From Planctomycetota bacterium (GTDB lineage: Bacteria; Planctomycetota; UBA1135; GCA-002686595): a DNA stretch of 24,402 nucleotides. Of this stretch, positions 8,385-17,187 are shown one piece after another. The position numbers and the translations under genes are program-made. The notes below the pieces were generated by a model, which saw nothing but the letters and a program-made list of their open reading frames with translations, did no database searches and was not told the origin of the DNA. The stretch is taken from positions 1 to 24,402 of the forward strand of contig SCVU01000347.1 of assembly GCA_004296785.1 (NCBI GenBank), in the 5' to 3' direction. Every line of letters begins with the position of its first letter. The first letter of the stretch is position 1.

Positions 8385-8469
8385 CCGCTCGAGGCTGAAA
8401 TCCGCTCGGTGCTGAGAACCGTTCGATGCTGAAACCCGCTCGATGCTGAGTCCCGCGCGACGATGAGCC
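8385..8469 (+). repeat. Five-copy 17-bp tandem repeat between ATPase and permease genes
   Basis: Five head-to-tail 17-bp units start at 8385, 8402, 8419, 8436 and 8453. The consensus is CCGCTCGATGCTGAAAC; the last copy is the most degenerate and contains the permease start codon (8463). Units 2-4 each create an overlapping 7-codon micro-ORF: GTG 8409 to TGA 8432, ATG 8426 to TGA 8449 and ATG 8443 to TGA 8466. The last stop overlaps the permease start as ATGA. The repeat replaces any ordinary Shine-Dalgarno sequence before the permease. Confidence 0.85.
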
Positions 8470-11102
8470 GCTCGCGACCGATCTCGACGGCTCGCGCGGT
8501 GCTGCTGCTCGGCCGCGTCGGCTGGCGGCGCTGGCGCAATCGGCTCGCGGCGCGCATGCGCTCGCGCCGCAAGGGCACGAGCGCGGCGCGCGCGGACGCG
8601 GCGCCGACGCCGGCGCGCACCGGCACTGCTCGCAAGCGCGCGATCGGCATCGTCGGAATCACGGTGCTCGCGCTGTTCATGCTGCTGGCCGGCACGTTCC
8701 AGGCGTCGAGCGGCGTGCGCAAGATCTTCGCGACCGGACAGGACCTCCTGTTCCTGCGCCACGGTTCGTACCGCTACGCGACGCGCTACGACACGTTGCT
8801 CGGACCCGAGTCGACGCGCACGCCGATGCAACGCAAGCAGGACGAGCGCGCGCTGCGCGGCCTGCTCGAGCGCCGCGTCGCGCAGGAGTACGCGACGCTC
8901 GACGCGGCCGAACAAGCCGACTTCGTCGACGCGATCGTCGAGCAGCTCGAGCGGCGCGGCGAGGACGGGTTCGCGCTCGACGCGCCGGCGCCGTTCGGCG
9001 CGCGCCGCGAGGTCCGTTGGAGCGTCGGCGCGGGCGATCCCGACGTGCCGCGGCGCGTCGCGCGCGTCGCGCTGCTTTTCGCGCTGTGCGGCCTGGTAGC
9101 GCTGCTGACGAGCCTCGGCGGCAGCGTGCAGGACCTCGGCAAGGTCGACTGGAGCCTCGAGTGGCTCGCGAGCCTGCCGCTCAGCGGCCGCGCGCTGTTC
9201 TGGGGCAAGCTCGCCGAGTACACGCTCGTCGCGCCGATGTGCTGGTTCGTCGCACTGCCGGTCGCGCTCGCGACGTTCCTGCTGCGCGGCTGGCACGCCG
9301 CCGCGCTCCCGCTCGCGCTGTTCGCGGCCGCGTGGACCGCCGTCGTCGCGGCGGGACTGCGCGTCGCGCTCGAGACGTGGCTGCGCACGCGCTTCTCGCA
9401 CCTGAAGAACCTGCAGGCCGTGCTGACGATCGCCGGCTCGCTGGTGTTCGTCGCGCTGCTGTGGCTGTCGAACGCGCCGGACCTGCCGGCGTGGTTCGAG
9501 TGGCTCGCCGAGCACGTGCCGGCCGCGGCGACGCCGTTCGGTCACCTCGCGTGGCTCGTCGACAGCCCCGGCTCCGCGCTCGTCGCGCTGCCGCTGCTCG
9601 CGCTCGAGGCCGCGGCGATCGCGTGGCTGTGCGTCGAGGTCGCTGCGCGCGCGACCGCGAGCGGGCTCGTGTTCCAACCGGGCGTGCGGCAGGGCGTGCG
9701 CGGTGCCGCGCGCGCGCGCGCGATCGGCGACGCGGCGCCGAGCTGGATGCGCGGCGCGCTGCGCAAGGACCTGCTGCTGCTCGCGCGCGACCGCGCGTTC
9801 CTCGCGCAGACGCTGATCGTCCCGCTGCTCGTGGTCGCGATCCAGCTCGTCGTGAACCGCCACCTGCTGCAGTTGCTCGCGAGCCGCTCGAACCACGCGG
9901 CCGCGTTCGCGTTCGCGCTCGGCGCGTACATGCTCGTGTTCAGCGCGGCGACGGTGCTGTCGATCGAGGGCAACTCGCTGTGGATGCTGATGAGCTCGCC
10001 GCAGCCGCTCGACCGCGTGCTGCGCCGCAAGGCAGCGCTGTGGGCCGTGGTCGGCTCGCTGTACACGCTCGGCGGCTGCGCGCTCTTGATCTGGATCGGC
10101 CACTGGCCCGACGCGCGCGGCTGGACCGCTTTCGCGACCGCGCTCGCCGGCATCCCGATCTACGCGTTCATCGCCGCGGGACTCGGCGCGCTGGCGACGG
10201 ATCCGCTGGAGCCCGACCCGCAGCGGCGCGTCGCGGCGCCGACGCTGTACCTGTACATGGCGATCGTCGCGATGTACGCGACGTCGATCTACGCGGACAG
10301 CCTGCACGTGAAGTTCGTGCAGCTCGTGCTCTCGGCGCTGCTCGCGTACGCGCTGTGGCAGCGCGTGCGCGATCGCATCCCGTACCTGCTCGATCCGACC
10401 GAGGCGCCGCCGCCGCAGCTCGGGTTGTCGGACGGACTGCTCGCGGCGCTGGCTTTCCTCGCGTGCAACGGACTCGCGCTGTGGATGCTCGGGTCCACGG
10501 GGGTCGGCGACGGACAGAGCGTGCTGCTCGCGTTCGTCCTGGCCGCGCTGGTGACGACCGCGGCGAGCCTGTACCTGCTGTACCGCGCGGGCATCGCGGG
10601 CCTGACGGAGACGCTCGGCATCGCGCGCCGCATCGACGGTGCGTGGCGCGTGTGGACGGGCGTGGCGCTCGGCGTCGTGTGCGGAGCGGCGGCCGCGCTG
10701 ATGGCGCTCGGCTACTTCGCGCTGCTGCAGAGCCGGCCGGAGTGGGCGCGCTACGTGGAGATCCCGAAGCACCTCGAGAGCCTCGCGCGCGAACGCGCCG
10801 TGTTCGCGATCCTCGCGATCGGCGTCGCGCCGTTCGTCGAGGAGTACCTGTTCCGCGGTCTCGTGTTCCGCGGGATGCAGCGCTCGATCGGCACCGCGTG
10901 GGCGGTCATCGGCAGCGCGGCGGTGTTCGCGAGCGTGCACCCGCCGGCCGGCGCGGTGCCGGTGTTCGCGCTAGGCGTCTGCGCGGCGTTCGCGTTCCAG
11001 CGCACGGGCCGCCTGTGGTCGGCGATCGCGTGTCACCTCGCGTACAACGCGATCGTCGTCGGCATGGCGGTCCTCTCCCCCGGCGCGGACGTGCCGACCT
11101 GA
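8463..11102 (+). CDS. ABC-2 type permease fused to a CPBP intramembrane metalloprotease
   Basis: An 879-residue polytopic membrane protein. The first 60 residues are Arg-rich and cytoplasmic, followed by TM1 (about 61-78), an extracytoplasmic or soluble loop (about 80-195) and many further TM segments typical of an ABC-2/NatB-like permease. The C-terminal part, from about 740, is a CPBP (CAAX protease/bacteriocin-processing) domain with all signature residues: EEYLFR at 793-798, FASVH at 822-826 and HLAYN at 858-862, which supply the Glu and His catalytic or metal sites. I recall this permease/CPBP architecture as a known but poorly characterised family. It may couple export of a substrate to its proteolytic maturation. 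It is co-oriented with the ATPase gene 81 bases upstream and probably co-transcribed. The ATG at 8463 lies inside the fifth repeat copy. Confidence 0.9.
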   Translation: MSRSRPISTARAVLLLGRVGWRRWRNRLAARMRSRRKGTSAARADAAPTPARTGTARKRAIGIVGITVLALFMLLAGTFQASSGVRKIFATGQDLLFLRHGSYRYATRYDTLLGPESTRTPMQRKQDERALRGLLERRVAQEYATLDAAEQADFVDAIVEQLERRGEDGFALDAPAPFGARREVRWSVGAGDPDVPRRVARVALLFALCGLVALLTSLGGSVQDLGKVDWSLEWLASLPLSGRALFWGKLAEYTLVAPMCWFVALPVALATFLLRGWHAAALPLALFAAAWTAVVAAGLRVALETWLRTRFSHLKNLQAVLTIAGSLVFVALLWLSNAPDLPAWFEWLAEHVPAAATPFGHLAWLVDSPGSALVALPLLALEAAAIAWLCVEVAARATASGLVFQPGVRQGVRGAARARAIGDAAPSWMRGALRKDLLLLARDRAFLAQTLIVPLLVVAIQLVVNRHLLQLLASRSNHAAAFAFALGAYMLVFSAATVLSIEGNSLWMLMSSPQPLDRVLRRKAALWAVVGSLYTLGGCALLIWIGHWPDARGWTAFATALAGIPIYAFIAAGLGALATDPLEPDPQRRVAAPTLYLYMAIVAMYATSIYADSLHVKFVQLVLSALLAYALWQRVRDRIPYLLDPTEAPPPQLGLSDGLLAALAFLACNGLALWMLGSTGVGDGQSVLLAFVLAALVTTAASLYLLYRAGIAGLTETLGIARRIDGAWRVWTGVALGVVCGAAAALMALGYFALLQSRPEWARYVEIPKHLESLARERAVFAILAIGVAPFVEEYLFRGLVFRGMQRSIGTAWAVIGSAAVFASVHPPAGAVPVFALGVCAAFAFQRTGRLWSAIACHLAYNAIVVGMAVLSPGADVPT

Positions 11103-11112
11103 GCGCACCTGC

Positions 11113-11118
11113 TAACGT
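11113..11118 (+). promoter_or_regulatory. -10-like box TAACGT, 6 bases before accC
   Basis: TAACGT ends exactly 6 bases before the ATG at 11125, inside a gap of only 22 bases after the permease stop codon. It predicts a leaderless accC transcript. No -35 match is evident. Confidence 0.45.
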
Positions 11119-11124
11119 ACGCGC

Positions 11125-12477
<1,353 letters not shown>

Positions 12478-12488
12478 GGAACACCGCA

Positions 12489-14027
12489 GTGTCGCGCGAG
12501 CTGTTGCGCATCGCCGTCCTCGCCGCACTGTTCGCGTGCGCCGCGTGCTTCGCGCCGCCGGCGGTGCTGCCGGCGCAGCGCGGCGATCTCGCGAAGCTCT
12601 TGCATGAGCTGCCCGGCGGCACCCGCCGGGTCGAGATCCCCGCCGAGGACGGCGCGCTGCTGCGCGGCGTGTTCGTGCCGGCCGAAGCGGGTGCGCCGAT
12701 CTGCGTGCACCTGCCCGGCGCGACCGACACGGTGGCCGCCCGCAGCTATCCGCAGCACCACCTGCTGCGCGAGCTGCGCGAGCTCGGCGTCGCTTCGCTG
12801 GTGCTCGACTACCGCGGCGTCGGCGTCTCCGACGGCGAGCGACACGTCGACCACCTGCGCGGCGATGCGCTCGCGCTGTGGAACGAAGCGCTGCGGCGCG
12901 CCGACGGCGATTCCAGTCGCGTCGCGCTGCGCGCGACGTCGCTCGGCACGATCGCCACGGCCGAGCTGCTCGCAACGGGCGCGCGGCCCGCCGGCATCGT
13001 GCTGATCGCGCCGGTGCTGCCGGAGAGCGTCGTCGCCCGCTACGCGCGCGTCGAGCACGGCTGGTACGGTCCGCCGCTCGCGAAGCTGTTGTTCCGCGCG
13101 GTCTCGAAGGTCGACGTCATCGCGCAACTGCGCGCCGCCGGCGTCCCGGTGCTCGCGCGCGCGTCCGAGGGCGACCGCTTCCTCGGCGGCGGCGAGCGCG
13201 CGGCACTGCGCGCGTGCGTCGAGCGACTGCCGCGCTCGCGCTGGGCGAGCGAGACGGGCGGCCACTACTTCAGCGCGTTGCAAGGACGCGGCGTCCCGGC
13301 GGCGGAGATCGAGTTCTGGCGCGCGACGATCGGCACGCGCGTCGACGCACAGACGCGCTTCCTGCAGTGGCGCGCGCGGCTCGACGAAGCGGGCTTCGCA
13401 CGCGTGAGCTCGACGCCCGCCGCGCTCGCGCGCTTTCGCGAGCTCGCGACGTACAAGCTGTACGGCGATCCGGCGTGCTTCGCCGCCGCCGCGCTCGAGT
13501 TCCCGACCACCGAGCTCGCGCGGCGCTTCCTGACGGCGTTCGAGATCACGCAGACGCCGCCGCGCTGGCCGCAGCGCGCGAGCGTCGACGATTGGTGCCG
13601 CATGTTGTCGAGCGCCGATCCGGCCGGCGACCTGTCCGTCGAATGGTGGGTCGACACGCTCGAGCGGCTCGCGAGCGCGCGGCGCGGTCGGACGAACTTC
13701 GTGTTCCAGCCCAGCGCGCAGCAGGTCGCCGCGCAGATCGACGGGTGGCGCCTGGGAGCTCGGTTCGAGCTCGAGTACAGCTACGACGCCGGCGGTGAGA
13801 CCGGCAGCATCTCGATCGACCTCGGCGCGCGCGGCGACGCGCTCTTCGCGCGGCTCGCTCCGGTCGACGCGCGGCGCCAACTGCTGCGCGACTACCTGCG
13901 CGCGCTCGAGATCCCGTCGCGCCTGGCGAGCGCGAGCGACGGCACGCCGCTGGTCGAGGCGTGGATCGATCGCGCGTGGGTCGCGGTGCCGCTGGTCGGC
14001 GCGAGCGGCGCTACGATGGCGCGATGA
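12489..14027 (+). CDS. Exported alpha/beta-hydrolase-fold protein with an unknown C-terminal half
   Basis: A 512-residue protein. Residues 6-20 are hydrophobic and end in LFACAAC, so it is a signal peptide or possible lipoprotein anchor (Cys17 or Cys20). Residues about 45-270 show an alpha/beta hydrolase: 'LVLDYRGVGVSDG' at 104-116, a nucleophile elbow ATSLG with Ser151 (the usual first Gly of GxSxG is Ala), Asp229 in 'SEGDRF' and His259 in 'GGHYF', giving a plausible Ser-Asp-His triad. The remaining 240 residues match nothing I recognise. The substrate is unknown; esterase or acyl-transfer chemistry is typical. The GTG start is preceded by GAGGA (12476-12480) at 8 bases, overlapping the accC stop codon, which implies translation coupled to accC. 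The 3' end overlaps the next gene by ATGA. Confidence 0.75.
   Translation: MSRELLRIAVLAALFACAACFAPPAVLPAQRGDLAKLLHELPGGTRRVEIPAEDGALLRGVFVPAEAGAPICVHLPGATDTVAARSYPQHHLLRELRELGVASLVLDYRGVGVSDGERHVDHLRGDALALWNEALRRADGDSSRVALRATSLGTIATAELLATGARPAGIVLIAPVLPESVVARYARVEHGWYGPPLAKLLFRAVSKVDVIAQLRAAGVPVLARASEGDRFLGGGERAALRACVERLPRSRWASETGGHYFSALQGRGVPAAEIEFWRATIGTRVDAQTRFLQWRARLDEAGFARVSSTPAALARFRELATYKLYGDPACFAAAALEFPTTELARRFLTAFEITQTPPRWPQRASVDDWCRMLSSADPAGDLSVEWWVDTLERLASARRGRTNFVFQPSAQQVAAQIDGWRLGARFELEYSYDAGGETGSISIDLGARGDALFARLAPVDARRQLLRDYLRALEIPSRLASASDGTPLVEAWIDRAWVAVPLVGASGATMAR
14012..14017 (+). promoter_or_regulatory. -10-like box TACGAT, 6 bases before ATG 14024
   Basis: TACGAT lies in the end of the hydrolase coding sequence and ends exactly 6 bases before the next start codon. 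It could be an internal promoter giving a leaderless transcript for the lipoprotein gene. Because it is within coding sequence, chance is harder to exclude than elsewhere. Confidence 0.35.
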
Positions 14028-15316
14028 TCGCGGCCGTGCTCGGCGCGTGGCTCGTCGGCGCGTGCGCCGCGCAGGAGCCGCCGCGGCCGCCGGCCCGCGA
14101 CGACGGTCCGTACGCGCGCGCGAGCTGGAACGAGCTGCACCGCGCGCTGCTCTCGCGCGTCGACGCGCAGGGCCGCGAGCACGCGCTCGACGCGCCGGAT
14201 CCGCTGCTGTGGCCGGGCTCGACGTACCTGCTGCGCGAGCCGCGCCTGGGCGCCGCGCTCGCGGCGCTCGATGCGTTCACGGCCGGCGGGGCGCGCGAGC
14301 GCGCGGAGCCGCCGCTCGAGCGCGCGCTGCTGCAGCGCGACTTGTGGAGCATCGGCGACTGGCTCGCGGCGCGCGCGCACGGCCCGGATGCCGCCGCCTG
14401 TCGCGCACTCGGCGAGCGCCTCGCGCGCTCGATCGGGCTCGTCGCTCCGACGCGCGCGGAGATCGACGCGCTGCCCGACGGCCTCGCTACGTCTCGCGCG
14501 ACCGGCGCGCCGGTCGATCTGTTCGAGCCCAACGGACCATGGGTCGAACTCGACGCGGTCTCAGCCATTCGCCCGCTGACTCCTGCACACGACGCGCACG
14601 CAGGCGGGCGCTCTGCGTTCAGCGTGCACCTGTCGGTGCCCGGCGGTCGCGCCGAGACGCTCGCGTATCTCGAGCGACTGCGCGCGTTCGACGCGCCGCT
14701 CGTGCAGCACTTGCTGAACCCAGCGACACCGCAGTTTCCGCCCGGCACTTCGGTCGCACTCGCGCGTCGCGCGCTGCTCGTGTCGAACGCCGGCGAGCTC
14801 GTGCGCTCGCCGCTCGTCGAGAGCGTGCAACTGCGCACGTTCACGGGATTCGGCGACGCTCTCCCGCGCGCCGGCGAACTCCTCGCGCAGGATCAAGCGC
14901 CGCTGCAACGCGTCGCGGAGTTCGAGCTCGACCGCCGCGCGCTCCTGCGCACGCGCTCGGACGGACTGCGCGCGGTCGGCGCCGACGACACCGCGTACCC
15001 GCTGTTCGGCACGCACGGCGACGATCCGCTCGAGCACCCCGACGGACACGGCGGGCCGCCGCGCCGGCTCGACGGCTGCGTCCAGTGCCACGGCGCGCCG
15101 GGGATCTTCTCGCTCGTCAGCTACACGGGTGTCGCAACGGGACCCGGCACGCATTTCCAGTTCGAGCTCGGGCGGGCGCCCGTGCGGTTCGAGCCGGTGG
15201 ACCGTGCCGCCGCGGATGAAGCGGCGCTGCGCTTCAAGGCAGCGCGCCCGGACTGGCCGCCGCTGCGCGATGCGCTCGTCCGAAAGAGCCAGCCAGTGCC
15301 CTCCGGAACCCGCTGA
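14024..15316 (+). CDS. Putative lipoprotein with a single CxxCH haem-binding motif
   Basis: A 430-residue protein. It starts with 'MIAAVLGAWLVGAC', a short hydrophobic stretch ending in a lipobox-like VGAC, though with no N-terminal positive charge. The body is unfamiliar: a helical N-terminal third and a central 'FSVHLSVPGGRAETLAYLERL' type segment. Near the C-terminus is CVQCH (352-356) followed by GAPG, the covalent haem c attachment signature with a 'CxxCHG' context. No distal Met ligand can be assigned with confidence. It is probably a periplasmic electron-transfer or redox protein; alternatively the CxxC could bind metal or form a disulfide. It overlaps the hydrolase gene by 4 bases (ATGA), so the two are likely expressed together. 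Confidence 0.65.
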   Translation: MIAAVLGAWLVGACAAQEPPRPPARDDGPYARASWNELHRALLSRVDAQGREHALDAPDPLLWPGSTYLLREPRLGAALAALDAFTAGGARERAEPPLERALLQRDLWSIGDWLAARAHGPDAAACRALGERLARSIGLVAPTRAEIDALPDGLATSRATGAPVDLFEPNGPWVELDAVSAIRPLTPAHDAHAGGRSAFSVHLSVPGGRAETLAYLERLRAFDAPLVQHLLNPATPQFPPGTSVALARRALLVSNAGELVRSPLVESVQLRTFTGFGDALPRAGELLAQDQAPLQRVAEFELDRRALLRTRSDGLRAVGADDTAYPLFGTHGDDPLEHPDGHGGPPRRLDGCVQCHGAPGIFSLVSYTGVATGPGTHFQFELGRAPVRFEPVDRAAADEAALRFKAARPDWPPLRDALVRKSQPVPSGTR

Positions 15317-15337
15317 TCGGGCCGCGCGAGGGTTCCG
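15304..15337 (+). terminator. Inverted repeat spanning the stop codon of the CxxCH gene
   Basis: CGGAACCC (15304-15311) and GGGTTCCG (15330-15337) form a perfect 8-bp stem with an 18-base GC-rich loop that includes the stop codon. No T-run follows. It may act as a transcription terminator or RNA stabiliser. A second small palindrome, ACCGAA-C-TTCGGT, follows at 15341-15353. Confidence 0.35.
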
Positions 15338-15408
15338 CCGACCGAACTTCGGTTGCGCGGAGCCGAACGCCGATGCAGCGCTGGCCCTCCGTGGGCTCGA
15401 GGCCCCCC

Positions 15409-17139
15409 ATGCTGCAATTCGCACTGCTCTTCGCGTCGCTGCTGTCCGCTCCGGCCGCGCAACAACCCGTTGCGCAACCATCCGCGCCGCTCGTCGAGGC
15501 GTCGGCTCGCGCGTTCGCCGACGCGGACTCCGCGTTCGCCGCGCTCGTGCCCGCCGATGCGTTCGCGGTGCTGCGCATCGAATCGCTCGACGCGCTCGAC
15601 CGCGCGATGACCGCGCTTGGGCGCGTGGCAAACGAGCCGCTGCCGATGAACGCGAGCCTGCTGCTCGCCGGTCCGCTCCAGTGCCCGGGCCCGGTGCAGG
15701 ACATCGACCGCCGCCGTCCGCTCGGGATCGCGCTGTCGATCCCGCCGGGCGGAATGGAGCCGGCGCTGACGTTCCTGCTGCCGGTCGCGGACGCGAAGTC
15801 GTACCTGACGCGCCTGCCGCGCTCGACGCGCCGCTGGGCGGGCGAGCGCATGGGCGGCTATCTCGCGCTCTCGCAGCTCGACGGCTACTCGGCGCCCGCG
15901 GTCGCTTCGACGCTCGCGGCGAAGCTGCCCGACGGCGTGCTCGTCGCGCGCGTCGACGCGGCGCAGCTGATGCGCTCGTTCGGCCCGCTGGTCGACACGT
16001 TCGTGCAGGAGTTCCGCGTGCAGTACGCGCGGCAGCTGCGCAGCGATCCGCTGGCCGCGAAGTTCATGGGCGGCCTGCCCGACCACTTCGAGGACTTCGT
16101 CGACGCGGTGCAGAGCCTCGACGTCGTGTGCGCGCTCGAGGGTGAGCGCGCGGAGATCTCGCTCGAGATCGATCTCGATCCGCTCAGCGCGCTGGGCAAG
16201 CCCGCCGCGCACCGCGACGGCTTCGACGCGGCGCTCGCCAAGCGACTGCCCGACCACGCGATGGTGCGCACGCTCGCCAAGGTCGACCTCTCCGGCATCG
16301 CCGGCTTCTACCGCGACATGTTCGCCGCGCTCGGCGACGACGACATCCAGCAGCACATGCCGCCCGACGCGCGCGCGTCGTTCCAGGCGTTGACCGCCGC
16401 GATCGGACGCATCGACGAGATCGCGCCGCTGCTCGGGCGCTCGTGCGGGATCGCGTACGACTTCACGAACGACGGCATCATGGGCTGCGCGTTCGTGTCG
16501 AGCCCGGAACCGCTGCGCCTGGCCGACACGTACGGCTCGGTGATCTCCGACCTGATGCAGTTGCTCGAACAGGAAGCGCGCGGGTTCTCGGTCACCGATC
16601 CGGTCGAGCGCAGCCTCGGCGGCGTGGCGTTCTCCGAGTCGCGCTTCCGCGTCGATCCGAGCCAGATGGGGCCGAAGGGGCTGCCGCCGGGTCGCGCGAA
16701 GGAGCTGCAGGACGTGTTCGAGGCGATGTACGGCAAGGACGGGACGCGGCTGTCGATGGGCGTGGCGGGCGATCTCGTCGTGCTCGGCGCGAACGCCGGC
16801 GACGAGACGCTGCTGCGCGCGGCCGGCATCGCACACACGTCCGCGGGCGCCGACCCGCTGCTCGCGCGGATGAGCGGAGCGAGCTCGGGCGTGTGGATGC
16901 AGCTCGACTTCGCGCGGATCATGGGCTTCTTCGCGCGGATGGGAACGAAGCCGCTGCCGCCGGAGGTCAACGACACTTCGCTCGCAGCGCTCGGGTTCCA
17001 GGTCACGAGCTGGGGCGGCGTGCGCGGCTCGAGCTGGTTCGGCGGACTGTCGCTCGATCTCGAAGCGCTCGCGCGCTTCGTCGACTTCGTCGAAGCGACC
17101 GAGGGCGGGCCGGGGATCAAGCGATCGACGGGGCGGTAG
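15409..17139 (+). CDS. Exported protein of unknown function, tandem paralogue 1
   Basis: A 576-residue protein with a signal peptide ('MLQFALLFASLLSAPAAQQ'). I do not recognise the family, although the opening 'AFAALVPADAFAVLRIESLD' resembles the start of DUF3352-like surface proteins. It is collinear with the next gene: shared landmarks are the N-terminal block just quoted, 'P(L/I)xIAxxxPxGxxEPxxTxxLPVxDA', 'VxDxVEEFVDALQ'-like and 'SALGK' segments, 'GASSG' and a C-terminal 'WGGVRGSxWFxGxS'. No catalytic motif or membrane anchor beyond the signal is seen. ATG 15409 was chosen over ATG 15373 because it puts the signal peptide at the N-terminus and has GAGG 6 bases upstream. Confidence 0.75.
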   Translation: MLQFALLFASLLSAPAAQQPVAQPSAPLVEASARAFADADSAFAALVPADAFAVLRIESLDALDRAMTALGRVANEPLPMNASLLLAGPLQCPGPVQDIDRRRPLGIALSIPPGGMEPALTFLLPVADAKSYLTRLPRSTRRWAGERMGGYLALSQLDGYSAPAVASTLAAKLPDGVLVARVDAAQLMRSFGPLVDTFVQEFRVQYARQLRSDPLAAKFMGGLPDHFEDFVDAVQSLDVVCALEGERAEISLEIDLDPLSALGKPAAHRDGFDAALAKRLPDHAMVRTLAKVDLSGIAGFYRDMFAALGDDDIQQHMPPDARASFQALTAAIGRIDEIAPLLGRSCGIAYDFTNDGIMGCAFVSSPEPLRLADTYGSVISDLMQLLEQEARGFSVTDPVERSLGGVAFSESRFRVDPSQMGPKGLPPGRAKELQDVFEAMYGKDGTRLSMGVAGDLVVLGANAGDETLLRAAGIAHTSAGADPLLARMSGASSGVWMQLDFARIMGFFARMGTKPLPPEVNDTSLAALGFQVTSWGGVRGSSWFGGLSLDLEALARFVDFVEATEGGPGIKRSTGR

Positions 17140-17174
17140 CGGGCCGCTGCTCGGCGCGGTTCGCGCGCGGCGAC

Positions 17175-17180
17175 TAGCAT
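17175..17180 (+). promoter_or_regulatory. -10-like box TAGCAT, 7 bases before ATG 17188
   Basis: TAGCAT ends 7 bases before ATG 17188 and overlaps the alternative in-frame ATG at 17179, favouring the downstream start. No -35 or Shine-Dalgarno sequence is apparent. Confidence 0.35.
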
Positions 17181-17187
17181 GTGCGCC

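Noticed and set aside
8385..8469. CRISPR-like array
   Set aside because: The units are 17 bp and directly adjacent, with no spacers; no cas genes are present.
15341..15353. Operator palindrome ACCGAA-C-TTCGGT
   Set aside because: It is a single short site with no -10-like box and no regulator gene nearby; not enough to call an operator.
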